From Erythrobacteraceae bacterium CCH12-C2 (GTDB taxonomy: Bacteria; Pseudomonadota; Alphaproteobacteria; Sphingomonadales; Sphingomonadaceae), in assembly GCA_001556995.1 (NCBI GenBank), contig LSKF01000076.1:1-33959 (forward strand): a stretch of 33,959 nt of DNA. Reading direction: 5' to 3'. Position numbers and translations under genes: made by a program. Of the stretch, positions 1 through 8,042 are shown in pieces (positions within the stretch are counted from its first letter, which is position 1; every line of letters begins with the position of its first letter). The notes below the pieces were generated by a model. That model was not told the DNA's origin. It saw only the letters and a program-made list of their open reading frames with translations, and searched no databases.

Positions 1-22
1 GGGCAAAAGGGGCGCGGCGGGA

Positions 23-574
23 TCAGGCCGCCATCGCCACCTCAAGTTCGGGGGCCGCGGGGAAATCGACCGGAATGTCGGTCGCGGCGTGGAGGTAGTT
101 GCTGATGATCTTGTCACCGATGGTCACGATCACGTCGACGAGGTTTTCCTGCGTCCAACCGGCCGCGAAGAAGGCGTCCATCGCAGCCGCATCAGCATGG
201 CCGCGATTGGCGACCAGCGCGCGGGTCAGCTTGGCGAGCGCATCGAGCTTGGCGTCGAAGGGCGCAGCGCCCTTGCGGATGGCGATGATTTGATCATCAG
301 TGAAGCCGTTCATCTTGCCCAGCGCCGTGTGCGCAGCAAGGCAGTAGCGGCAGTCATTGTACTGGCTCACCACCAGGTTCACGACTTCGCGCGCCTTGGC
401 GTTGATCGATGACTTCGCCGATTGCAGCGCGAGATAGGTGCCCAGCGCGTTATTCGAGAGCGCGAAGGTGGCGTAGAGATTGGGAACGAAGCCGAGCTTG
501 CCCTTGAGCGCGTCGAACATCGCCTGATTGGCTTCGGAAACGGTGTCGCGGGTCGGAACGGTGATGCGGGTCAT
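23..574 (-). CDS. Carboxymuconolactone decarboxylase / AhpD-like family protein
   Basis: This 183-residue protein carries the AhpD-type active-site pattern: Glu63, then Cys75-x-x-Cys78 and His82 (CRYCLAAH). In the family this set supports thiol-based peroxidase activity, with the two cysteines cycling between thiol and disulfide. The protein is all-helical in character, has no signal peptide and should be cytoplasmic. The ATG start is preceded on the minus strand by a good AAGGAG ribosome binding site about 6 bases upstream. The physiological reductant and substrate cannot be told from sequence. No operon partner is visible: the window ends 22 bases beyond the stop codon, and the upstream side is a non-coding stretch. 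The family assignment is firm; a specific role is not. Confidence 0.88.
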   Translation of the reverse strand: MTRITVPTRDTVSEANQAMFDALKGKLGFVPNLYATFALSNNALGTYLALQSAKSSINAKAREVVNLVVSQYNDCRYCLAAHTALGKMNGFTDDQIIAIRKGAAPFDAKLDALAKLTRALVANRGHADAAAMDAFFAAGWTQENLVDVIVTIGDKIISNYLHAATDIPVDFPAAPELEVAMAA

Positions 575-1069
575 GGGAAACTCCTTGGATCAGTGCGGCT
601 GGGATGCCGTGACCCCTAGATGCGCTGATTAGGGCTCATCCGGCAGAGTGCCTGCGGCAATAGCTTCTATGCCAAGAGGGAATGACAGCGACCGGAATAC
701 ACGTTCCTGTCGAAAGGCTGCGCGCTATCACGTTGTTGCCTGGAACCTCAGGAAACACCTCGGCTCAGTCCTTCGGTCTTCCACGCAGACCTTTTCATGC
801 GAGAAGCCGATGCAGATCCCGAAACGGCGATGTCGGCTTTTGGCAGAACCGGACGTTCAATTTCACTGCTCACGCCTCTTGTGACCGCAGCCGGGTGGGT
901 CTCTGCCGTTCGCAACCGCCCTTCCCGTGTCACCTATTGCGCCTTGACCCGGGGCATCGGGCTAGTCGGCAGCGCCTCCCGAACGCGGACCTAATGACTG
1001 CGCCCCGGTCGTCTGCACCGTCGATCTATGCTGGCCATTTCCATGCCACGAGGAATGTATCTCTCTGCG
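575..1069. other. Intergenic stretch with no supported gene
   Basis: About 495 bases lie between the AhpD-like gene and the stop codon of the Smr gene. Only short overlapping reading frames occur, on both strands and rich in Arg, Pro and Ser, with no recognisable protein family. No tRNA, terminator or insertion-sequence end was seen. Around 830-860 there is a weak imperfect inverted motif (tgtcggc ... ccggacg), which could be a degenerate dispersed element, but I cannot support that further. Confidence 0.5.
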
Positions 1070-1669
1070 TCAGCCGCGCCGTTTGAGGATCAAGTAGAGC
1101 GCGCCTTCGCCGCCGTGGCGGATGTGGGCGCGGCGGACGGCGGTGATCGCGTCGGCGTGGCGGCTGGCGGCGAGCCAGTCGAGCAGCTTGGCGCGGATTG
1201 CACCGCGCCTCTGCATCCGGTCAGCGGGATCGACGGGCCGTTCGCGCCCGGCCACCACCAGCACCACGCGCGCGCCCATCATTCGCGCTTGATCGAGCCC
1301 CGCCATGATCCGGTCAAAGGCAGTGTCGAGCGTGTGGCCGTGCAGATCGAGCGTCAGGTCAGGCTCCAGCCGCCCGGCCTTCATGCGTCGGTCCCAGTGC
1401 GAATCGAGGCCGCCATCCTCTTCCTTGACGACTGAGGGTCGATGCGCAGCCTGAGGGAGAGGCGCGCGCGGCTTGGCGGCGGGCTTTGCCGGCTTGGGCA
1501 TTTTGGCAGGGGTAGCCGGAGAGGAGGCGGCTGCACCAACTTTGGGTTGCGCATCGTCCCCGGTCCGAGGCGGGCTTGGACGCTTTTTTCCCGGCAGCGG
1601 TTTCACACTCGCGGCCAGATGCGCCCAGGCGGCCTGCTCGCCAGCGGACAGGCCCCGCGGGGGCCTCAC
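1070..1669 (-). CDS. Smr domain protein (MutS2-related small nuclease-like domain)
   Basis: This is a 199-residue protein with a Pro/Ala/Lys-rich low-complexity N-terminal half and a C-terminal Smr domain. The domain shows the conserved LDLHG motif at about residues 107-111 and an HGGEG segment near the C-terminus. Smr domains occur in MutS2 and in stand-alone proteins and often have nucleic-acid nicking or binding activity; the substrate here is unknown. The frame stays open further upstream, but that part lies inside mltA. I chose the GTG at 1669 because it overlaps the mltA stop codon as GTGA, a typical translational-coupling junction. It is the last gene of the Tim44-like/mltA/smr operon, a gene order common in Alphaproteobacteria. 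Confidence 0.85.
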   Translation of the reverse strand: MRPPRGLSAGEQAAWAHLAASVKPLPGKKRPSPPRTGDDAQPKVGAAASSPATPAKMPKPAKPAAKPRAPLPQAAHRPSVVKEEDGGLDSHWDRRMKAGRLEPDLTLDLHGHTLDTAFDRIMAGLDQARMMGARVVLVVAGRERPVDPADRMQRRGAIRAKLLDWLAASRHADAITAVRRAHIRHGGEGALYLILKRRG

Positions 1670-2862
1670 CGTCGCACCGCGCCGAGCCGCGCGGCGGCGG
1701 TGCGCGGGATCAGCACGTAGGCGCGCCCGCGCCCGCTCATCCCGCCCGCGATCCGGCGCGCATCCTCGCCCGCGCCCCAGAAGGTGTCGAACCGGTTCGC
1801 GCCCTTGATCGCCCCGCCGGTGTCCTGCGCCACCCACAGTCCGTTCGCCTCGGCCCGGTCGAGTTCCAGCCACACCGGGGCGCCGAGCGGCACATAGGCG
1901 GGATCGGCGGCTACCGAGTTCTCGCGTCGCACCGGAACCCCGAGCGCGCCCAGCGGGCCATCGCCCTTCAGCTCGGTGAAGAAAATCCAGCTCTTGTTGA
2001 GACGCATCAAATCGCGCCCCTCCACCGGGTTGTCGCGGATATAGGCGATGATCCCCTGCATCGACCCCGCATACTGCCCCTGCCCGCTGCCCAAGAGGCC
2101 ACGCTCGCGCAGCACCCCGCCGATGCCGACATATTCGCGCCCGTTCTGCCCGGCATAGCCGATCCGGATCACTTCACCTTCGGGCGTGCGCAAGCGGCCT
2201 GAGCCCTGAATTTGCAGGAAGAAGAACTCCACCGGATCGGCGGCGTAGGCAATCACCGGGACCTTGCCCTCGAGCGCCCCATCCTCAATCGCGGCGCGAT
2301 CATGATAGAGCACGAAGCGGCCCTGTTCGTCGTAACGGCCCAGCGGCGGACGGCCGGTGCGTTCGGACGCGGGGACATCATCGGGCCAGCCGCGCACGAG
2401 GTCGGAAGGCAAGGCATAGACCGGCACGTCAAATCCGGGGCGTCGGGTGCGGCTGCCGGCGATCTCGGGCTCGAAATAGCCGGTGGCGAAAGCCTTGCCG
2501 TCGCCGACCTGCACCGGGACGAGTTGTTCGGAAAAGAATGCGCGTGCGCGGGCTTGCGGCCAGCCGCGTGCGGCCTCGCAGGGCGCGCGCCAGTCGTCAG
2601 GACGGGTCAGGCCGCTCGCGTCCTCGCGGGCGAGCAGGCGGGGGCAGGATTCGATGAAGCTGGCAAGCGCGCCGCGCGCATCGGCATCGGACACGGCGAG
2701 CGACGCCAGCGCAGGCCCAGCCGCGATCCCGGCCATCACCGCATTCGCAGCGATCGGGGCGACCGGGGTGGTAACCGCCGGGGGCGGCACAGAACCTTGC
2801 GGGATAATCCGTCCGCAAGCCCCCAGCGCCATCAGCATCGCAAGGGCAAGCAGCCGCCGCAT
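1666..2862 (-). CDS. mltA: Membrane-bound lytic murein transglycosylase A
   Basis: A 398-residue lipoprotein enzyme that cleaves the MurNAc-GlcNAc bond of peptidoglycan, forming 1,6-anhydro ends at the outer-membrane/periplasm interface. The start is the ATG of MRRLLALAMLMALGACG, because it gives a proper lipoprotein signal peptide with a lipobox ending in LGAC; an in-frame extension upstream is signal-less and Arg/Pro-rich. The C-terminal 3D domain is clear, with AQDTGGAIKG followed by RFDTFWG around residues 343-361, containing the conserved aspartates of the family. The gene follows the Tim44-like gene by 46 bases and its stop overlaps the smr start. Confidence 0.93.
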   Translation of the reverse strand: MRRLLALAMLMALGACGRIIPQGSVPPPAVTTPVAPIAANAVMAGIAAGPALASLAVSDADARGALASFIESCPRLLAREDASGLTRPDDWRAPCEAARGWPQARARAFFSEQLVPVQVGDGKAFATGYFEPEIAGSRTRRPGFDVPVYALPSDLVRGWPDDVPASERTGRPPLGRYDEQGRFVLYHDRAAIEDGALEGKVPVIAYAADPVEFFFLQIQGSGRLRTPEGEVIRIGYAGQNGREYVGIGGVLRERGLLGSGQGQYAGSMQGIIAYIRDNPVEGRDLMRLNKSWIFFTELKGDGPLGALGVPVRRENSVAADPAYVPLGAPVWLELDRAEANGLWVAQDTGGAIKGANRFDTFWGAGEDARRIAGGMSGRGRAYVLIPRTAAARLGAVRR

Positions 2863-2908
2863 CACGCAAGAATTCCTCAGTCGGCGGGGCGCAAGCGGCC
2901 CCGGGCGA

Positions 2909-3562
2909 TCAGCCTTCGTCGGTTTCGTCGAGCAGCCAGTTGGGATCGCGCGAGGCGATATTGCGCGAGAAGGTCCAGACATCGCGGCTTTCGATCGCGT
3001 CGTTGAGCGAACCCGCGATCACGTTGCCATCCTTGTCGCGAGTGACAGCGGCAATATCGGCCACGAATAGCAGCGCGATACGGGCCATCTTGCCATCGAG
3101 CGAGGCCGAATGAATGCGAACCTCTTCGATCCGGATCAACGTGTTGTCGAGCGTCTCACCCGCCGCTTCACGCGCATCGAGCGCTGCGGTGAAGCCAGCA
3201 TAAACATCATCGTCGCACAATTCGCGCAAGGTCTCACGGTCGCCCTGCCAGAAGGCTTCGAGCACCATGCGGTAAGCGCCCCGGGCGCCTTCGAGGAATT
3301 GGGCGAGGTCGAAACGGCTGTCGGCAGCGCCGATCTCGCGGATCCCGCGCTCGACTGCGGGCATCACGCCCTGCAGTTCGACCGGGCGCGGCGGGGCCAC
3401 TACGGCAGCGGCAGCGGGGCGAGCCAGCCCTGCAGCCTTGTCATCGGTGTCGAAGCGCTGCGGCACGGCTTCCTCTTCCTGTTCCGCCCGGCGGCCCAGC
3501 ACCGAATAGAGGCGCAGCCCCAGAAAGGCGGCAACCATGGCGAGAAGAACGATTTCGAGCAC
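2909..3562 (-). CDS. Tim44-like domain inner-membrane protein (TimA type)
   Basis: A 217-residue protein with one N-terminal membrane helix (VLEIVLLAMVAAFLGLRL), an acidic and Pro/Ala-rich linker, and a C-terminal Tim44-like domain (roughly residues 80-210). Bacterial Tim44-like proteins resemble the mitochondrial import component, but their role is not well settled. I prefer the GTG at 3562 because the protein then begins directly at the membrane helix as in relatives, and a weak CGGA motif precedes it. An alternative GTG at 3595 would add 11 residues, but it lies inside a perfect inverted repeat that looks like a control site. The gene is divergent from secB and is first in the operon with mltA and smr. 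Confidence 0.82.
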   Translation of the reverse strand: MLEIVLLAMVAAFLGLRLYSVLGRRAEQEEEAVPQRFDTDDKAAGLARPAAAAVVAPPRPVELQGVMPAVERGIREIGAADSRFDLAQFLEGARGAYRMVLEAFWQGDRETLRELCDDDVYAGFTAALDAREAAGETLDNTLIRIEEVRIHSASLDGKMARIALLFVADIAAVTRDKDGNVIAGSLNDAIESRDVWTFSRNIASRDPNWLLDETDEG

Positions 3563-3591
3563 TATATCAATCCGATCTGCCAGCAGGCCTC

Positions 3592-3609
3592 CCACACGGT
3601 TACGTGTGG
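3592..3609. promoter_or_regulatory. Perfect 7-bp inverted repeat in the Tim44-like/secB divergent region
   Basis: The arms CCACACG and CGTGTGG flank a 4-base centre (GTTA). The site is 30 bases upstream of the preferred Tim44-like start and about 210 bases upstream of secB. It could be a repressor or activator operator, or a hairpin in the 5' leader. The protein that binds it is unknown. Confidence 0.4.
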
Positions 3610-3819
3610 ATATACCCAGAAATTACTACACTGCCTTAAATAGGCACCGATTACAATTCGCCAACCGCCGATAGGTTGCCATCCGGGCTCAATCTTGCAT
3701 GCTGTCCACCCGGTTGCGAGCACGCCTTGCCCCTGCTAGGCGCGCGGTGCGGCACTGAAGCGGCCAAATGCGTGCGCCCGGTGCAATTCCTGTTACCCAA
3801 TTTGAAAGACCGATAACCC

Positions 3820-4362
3820 ATGGCCGACGAAGAAGGCGTGCTCACCAATCTCGATGCTGCAAGCGGCGATCCCAAGCCCAATGGGGCTGACACCCTGCCC
3901 GCAATCGGGATCATCACGCAGTATGTGAAAGACCTTTCGGTCGAGAACCCCAACGCACCCGATGTGTTCCAGTGGCCCGAGACGCCGCAGATTGACGTGC
4001 AGTTTAACATCGCTGCCGAAGTGATCGCGCCCGAGGTGCACGAAGTGACGCTCAAGCTGACGCTCAACGCCTCGTCGGAGCGCGGCGCGGTCTATGTGGT
4101 CGACCTCGCCTTCTGTGGGCTGATCGGGATGCGCAATGTGCCCGAGGAACAGGCCCATGCCTTCCTCTATGCCGAGGCCCCGCGCCTGCTGTTCCCCTTC
4201 GCCCGCCGCGTGGTGGCCGATGCGGTGCGCGACGCCGGGTTCCCGCCGCTGATGGTCGATCCGGTCGACTTCAACGGGCTCTACGCGCAGCAACTCGCCG
4301 CGCGCCGCGCCGAGGAAGCGGCCGGCGGCGAGCCGATCAAGCCGGTTACCGGCAACGCCTGA
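3820..4362 (+). CDS. secB: Protein-export chaperone SecB
   Basis: A 180-residue cytoplasmic chaperone that keeps precursor proteins unfolded and delivers them to SecA for Sec translocation. The SecB fold is recognisable across the central 140 residues, with the family pattern IITQYVKDLSVENPNAP near the start of the domain and FPFARRVVADAVRDAGFPP near the end. N- and C-terminal tails are variable and acidic, as usual. It is divergent from the Tim44-like/mltA/smr operon, a typical alphaproteobacterial arrangement. An inverted repeat element follows 20 bases after the stop, before murJ. Confidence 0.96.
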   Translation: MADEEGVLTNLDAASGDPKPNGADTLPAIGIITQYVKDLSVENPNAPDVFQWPETPQIDVQFNIAAEVIAPEVHEVTLKLTLNASSERGAVYVVDLAFCGLIGMRNVPEEQAHAFLYAEAPRLLFPFARRVVADAVRDAGFPPLMVDPVDFNGLYAQQLAARRAEEAAGGEPIKPVTGNA

Positions 4363-4382
4363 TCACTGACGACCGCCCTTTT

Positions 4383-4475
4383 CCGTTCGCCCTGAGCTTG
4401 TCGAAGGGCTGCCTTCCTTTTGATCTTCGTGTCGGAAAAAGAAGAACAGTGCTTCGACAAGCTCAGCACGAACGG
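4383..4475. repeat. Dispersed inverted repeat element, copy 1 (REP/BIME-like)
   Basis: A left arm at 4383-4407 (core CTGAGCTTGTCGAAG) and a right arm at 4451-4475 (core CTTCGACAAGCTCAG) form a near-perfect 25-base inverted repeat around a 43-base centre. A second copy with the same arms lies at 18667-18756. Such palindromes are commonly scattered between genes in sphingomonad-type genomes. The function is unknown; a transcript could fold into a long hairpin that stabilises or ends the secB message. Confidence 0.8.
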
Positions 4476-4498
4476 GAATTGGTCGGGGTTCGCATATC

Positions 4499-6103
4499 AT
4501 GAGCCTGCTCAGGAATGTCGGTACCATCGGCGGCTTGACGCTGGTCAGCCGCGTGTTCGGCTTTGCCCGCGACATCCTGCTTGCCCGCGTTCTCGGCGCG
4601 GGGATGGCGGCGGATGCGTTTCAGCTCGCCTTCACTCTGCCCAACACCTTCCGGCGGCTGTTTGCCGAAGGCGCCTTCAGCGTTGCCTTCGTGCCGCTCT
4701 ACAGCCGTGCGCTTCACGGACATGAGGGCCGGCCGGGGAGCGAGGAGGCCGCCGAAAAATTTGCCGATGATGTGCTGAGCGTGTTCCTGTGGGTACTACT
4801 CGCCTTCAGTGCGCTGTGCATGATCGTGATGCCGGGGATCGTGTGGCTGCTGGCGAGCGAATATGCCGAGGTACCGGGCAAGTTCGATCTGTCGGTGCTG
4901 CTCAGCCGGGTGACGTTCCCCTATCTGTTCTTCATCAGTCTGGTGGCGATGCTGTCGGGCCTGCTCAATGCCCGGTCGCGGTTCGGACCGGGCGCGGCCG
5001 CGCCGGTGCTGCTCAACCTATTCTTGATTTCCGGCATCCTGCTGGGCGATCACCTGCGCGGCGACAGCGGCGATGATGTGGTGGTGGTGCATGTCCTTGC
5101 AGCGGCAGTCTCGCTTTCAGGGCTGGCACAGTTGGTGTACCTCGCCTGGGAAACCCGCCGTGCGGGCGTGCGGCTGAAGGTGCAGCTTCCGCGCTTCACC
5201 CCCGAGGTAAAGAAGCTCGGCCTGCTGATCCTGCCGGCGACCTTTGGCGCGGGGATCTATCAAATCAGCCAGTTGGTCGACACCTTCTTTGCAACCTCGC
5301 TGCCGCAAGGCTCGCTCACTCTGCTCAAGCTGGCTGATCGGTTGAACCAGATGCCCTTAGGGATTGTCGGGATTGCGCTGGGAACAGCGATCCTGCCGAT
5401 GCTGAGCCGCCATATCCACTCAGGGGACAAGGCCGAGGCGCAGCGGTTGCAGGGCAATGCCTTCGAAATCGCCACGCTGCTGACCCTGCCCGCCGCCGCA
5501 GCGCTGGCGGTGTGCGCGCCGGCGTTCTGCGCGGCGTTCTTCGTCGGGGGCAAGTTCACCGCTGCCGACGGCGCGCTGATGGCGCAGATCGTGGTGGCGC
5601 TGGTCGCGGGCCTGCCTGCCTACGTGATCGTCAAGGTGCTGAACCCCGGCTTCTTCGCGCGCGAGGACACCCGCACCCCGGTTTGGACCGCGCTGGTGTC
5701 GTTGATCGTCAATGTCGCGATCAATCTTTATGTCGTGGACCGTTACGGGATTGTCGGTCTGGCCGGGGCGACCGCAGCGTCAGCCTCGCTCAACTGCGTG
5801 CTGCTTTATGTGATCCTCCATCGGCGCGGGTGGTTCCACTTCACCCCCAAGCTGATGAGCCGGGTGGCGCGCCAAGTGCTGGCCACGGCGGCCATGACAG
5901 TCGTGCTCTGGTATCTGACGCCGCTGATGGCAGATCGCTACAACGGATCGCTGCTTGACCGGGCATGGTCGCTCACCGCGCTGGTGGCGGCGGGCGCGGC
6001 GGTGTTTTTTGCCGCCGCCTATGTCTTCGGCGCGCTCGACAAGGACCATATTGCCCAGCTACGGCGGCGACGCCCGGCGAGCGCCGGGGCTTCTGGAGAT
6101 TGA
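4499..6103 (+). CDS. murJ: Lipid II flippase MurJ (MviN family)
   Basis: A 534-residue polytopic inner-membrane protein with about 14 predicted membrane helices, of the MviN/MurJ branch of the MOP superfamily. MurJ flips the peptidoglycan precursor lipid II across the cytoplasmic membrane. The N-terminus (SRVFGFARDILLARVLGAG) and the NTFRRLFAEGAFSVAFVPLY segment are family hallmarks containing conserved arginines. Length is normal for the family. The gene starts 23 bases after an inverted repeat element, and trpS begins 5 bases after its stop, so the two are probably co-transcribed. Confidence 0.96.
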   Translation: MSLLRNVGTIGGLTLVSRVFGFARDILLARVLGAGMAADAFQLAFTLPNTFRRLFAEGAFSVAFVPLYSRALHGHEGRPGSEEAAEKFADDVLSVFLWVLLAFSALCMIVMPGIVWLLASEYAEVPGKFDLSVLLSRVTFPYLFFISLVAMLSGLLNARSRFGPGAAAPVLLNLFLISGILLGDHLRGDSGDDVVVVHVLAAAVSLSGLAQLVYLAWETRRAGVRLKVQLPRFTPEVKKLGLLILPATFGAGIYQISQLVDTFFATSLPQGSLTLLKLADRLNQMPLGIVGIALGTAILPMLSRHIHSGDKAEAQRLQGNAFEIATLLTLPAAAALAVCAPAFCAAFFVGGKFTAADGALMAQIVVALVAGLPAYVIVKVLNPGFFAREDTRTPVWTALVSLIVNVAINLYVVDRYGIVGLAGATAASASLNCVLLYVILHRRGWFHFTPKLMSRVARQVLATAAMTVVLWYLTPLMADRYNGSLLDRAWSLTALVAAGAAVFFAAAYVFGALDKDHIAQLRRRRPASAGASGD

Positions 6104-6108
6104 TTACC

Positions 6109-7128
6109 ATGCGCGTCGTTTCCGGCATCCAGCCCACGGGCAAGCCCCACCTTGGCAATTACTTGGGCGCGATCCGCAATTATGTGCGGTTGCAGGACGA
6201 TGCCCATGCGGCAGGCGGCGAGTGTCTGATCTTCATCGCCGATCTCCACGCGCTGTCGATGCCGCATAATCCGGCGGAATTGCGCGCCTCGACGCTGGAA
6301 CTGGTCGCCACACTGGTCGCCTGCGGGCTCGATCCCGACAAGGCAATCCTGTTCAATCAGGCGCAGGTGCCCCAGCATGCCGAGCTGCAATGGCTGCTCA
6401 ACGGCACGGCCCGCATGGGCTGGCTGAACCGCATGACCCAGTGGAAGGACAAGGCCGGCAAAAACCGCGAGGGGCAGTCTGTGGCACTGTTCACCTACCC
6501 CGTGCTGCAGGCCGCCGACGTGCTGCTGTATCAGACCACCCACGTGCCGGTGGGCGAGGATCAGAAGCAGCATCTCGAGCTGGCGCGCGACATCGCGCAG
6601 AAGTTCAACAATGATTTCGCTTCGGAAGACGCGCCGATCTTCACCCTGCCCGAACCGATCATCCCGGCTGAAGCCGCGCGCATCATGAGCTTGCGCGATG
6701 GCTCAGCCAAGATGTCGAAGTCTGACCCGTCCGACATGAGCCGCATCAACCTCTCCGACGATGCCGACACCATGGCGCAGAAGGTCAAGAAGGCGAAGAC
6801 CGACCCCGAGCCGCTGCCTTCGGAGGAAGCGGGGCTGGCCGAGCGGCCCGAGGCCAAGAACCTCGTCGGCATCTACGCAGCGCTCGCCGGGCAATCGCAG
6901 GCCGAGGTGCTGGCGCAATATGGCGGGCAGGGCTTTGGCGCGTTCAAGCCTGCGCTGGCTGATCTGCTGGTGGCGAAACTGGGCCCGATCCGCGATCGCT
7001 TTGTCGCGCTGAAGGACGATGCCGAGGCTTTGGACGCGATCCTCGCTCGGGGTGCAGCCAAGGCGCGCGAACGCGGCGCGCCGACGCTCACCGCCGTCTA
7101 TGATGCGTTGGGGCTGGTGCGCCACTGA
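6109..7128 (+). CDS. trpS: Tryptophan--tRNA ligase
   Basis: A 339-residue class Ic aminoacyl-tRNA synthetase that charges tRNA-Trp using ATP. The HIGH-type signature is PTGKPHLGNYLGA at residues 9-21 and the KMSKS loop is at residues 201-205. I chose the ATG at 6109, not an upstream in-frame start inside murJ, because MRVVSGIQPTG is the normal N-terminus and a GGAG site lies about 11 bases upstream. The gene is close behind murJ, with a 5-base gap. Confidence 0.97.
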   Translation: MRVVSGIQPTGKPHLGNYLGAIRNYVRLQDDAHAAGGECLIFIADLHALSMPHNPAELRASTLELVATLVACGLDPDKAILFNQAQVPQHAELQWLLNGTARMGWLNRMTQWKDKAGKNREGQSVALFTYPVLQAADVLLYQTTHVPVGEDQKQHLELARDIAQKFNNDFASEDAPIFTLPEPIIPAEAARIMSLRDGSAKMSKSDPSDMSRINLSDDADTMAQKVKKAKTDPEPLPSEEAGLAERPEAKNLVGIYAALAGQSQAEVLAQYGGQGFGAFKPALADLLVAKLGPIRDRFVALKDDAEALDAILARGAAKARERGAPTLTAVYDALGLVRH

Positions 7129-7230
7129 CCGTCCCTTAACCGCACCACCACCTGCGACGAAGCGAGGCCCACGCGCGGCCAATATTCAATCGCCATTCAT
7201 GCATGTGAGATAGAGTATCGCGCGCAAGCC

Positions 7231-7251
7231 CCGGTGCGATCATCGCACTGG
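7231..7251. promoter_or_regulatory. Perfect palindrome upstream of the DUF4136 lipoprotein
   Basis: GTGCGATCATCGCAC (7234-7248) is a 15-base perfect palindrome, extended by a G-T wobble and two C-G pairs to 7231-7251. It ends 9 bases before the AAGGG ribosome binding site of the lipoprotein gene. It may be an operator or a 5' leader hairpin. Confidence 0.4.
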
Positions 7252-7272
7252 TGCCAAAACAAGGGTTGTGTC

Positions 7273-7944
7273 ATGTTGCGTCCCATGTCTCCGATCAGAT
7301 CATTGATGCGCCTCGCCCTGTCAGCGGCGCTCGCGCTCGGCCTGACGGCCTGTGCCACGCCGTTCAAGGCCGATGTCTCACGCTTCACCACGCCGCTCCC
7401 GGCCCCTCAGGGGCAGAGCTTCGCGGTCGTTCCGGAAGATCCGAAACTGGCGGGCGGGCTGGAATTCGCCACCTACGCCAACGCCGTTGCGGCCGAGATG
7501 ACCGAGCTTGGCTATACCCGCGCCGCCTCACCCGAGACTGCTGATCTGCTGGTGCGCTTCGACTACCGCGTCGATGGCGGACGGGAGCGGGTCCGCACCG
7601 ACCTCACGGGGGGCGGCGCCTTCGGCCCTTGGGGCCGGTGGGGCGGCTGGGGCGGCGGCTTTGGCACATGGGGCTATGGCTTCAACGACCCCTTCTTCGG
7701 CGGCCCCGATGTGCGCAGCTACACCATCTATACCAGCGGTATCGAGCTGAAGATCGATCGCCGCGTCGATGGCCAGCGCCTGTTCGAAGGCAAGGCCGAA
7801 GCGGTCTCCCGCTCGAACCGCCTGCCGCGTCTGGTGCCCAACCTTGTTGACGCGATGTTCACCGGCTTCCCCGGCAATTCGGGCGAGACCCTGCGGATCA
7901 CAATCCGTGATGATAACGAAAAGACCGTGCGCAACGCCGATTGA
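7273..7944 (+). CDS. DUF4136 domain lipoprotein
   Basis: A 223-residue predicted lipoprotein. The signal peptide ends in a lipobox (LGLTAC), so the mature protein is anchored in the envelope. The rest fits DUF4136: the FAVVPEDPKL segment, then a DLLVRFDY strand, and a Gly/Trp-rich low-complexity loop (about residues 115-145). The family has no agreed function. I chose the ATG at 7273 because an AAGGG ribosome binding site lies 7 bases upstream; an ATG at 7285 is the alternative. It is preceded by a palindrome and followed by a terminator, so it is probably a single-gene unit. Confidence 0.85.
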   Translation: MLRPMSPIRSLMRLALSAALALGLTACATPFKADVSRFTTPLPAPQGQSFAVVPEDPKLAGGLEFATYANAVAAEMTELGYTRAASPETADLLVRFDYRVDGGRERVRTDLTGGGAFGPWGRWGGWGGGFGTWGYGFNDPFFGGPDVRSYTIYTSGIELKIDRRVDGQRLFEGKAEAVSRSNRLPRLVPNLVDAMFTGFPGNSGETLRITIRDDNEKTVRNAD

Positions 7945-7986
7945 TGGTGTAGGCAGGTTGGCAACAGTCCCTTGGACGGGAACGAG

Positions 7987-8019
7987 AAGGCGGCGCCAGG
8001 GGATCGGTGCCGCCTTTTT
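7987..8019 (+). terminator. Rho-independent terminator after the DUF4136 gene
   Basis: The stem aaGGCGGCGCC / GGTGCCGCCtt (one G-T pair) encloses a short loop and is followed by TTTTTC. It lies 43 bases past the stop codon and just before the convergent hydrolase stop. Confidence 0.8.
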
Positions 8020-8042
8020 CGTTGTTCTGTCAGGTCATCGCT

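Noticed and set aside
648..1086. Several short frames in the 575-1069 gap, up to 134 codons
   Set aside because: They overlap each other on both strands, lack ribosome sites and families, and have the composition of chance frames in GC-rich DNA.
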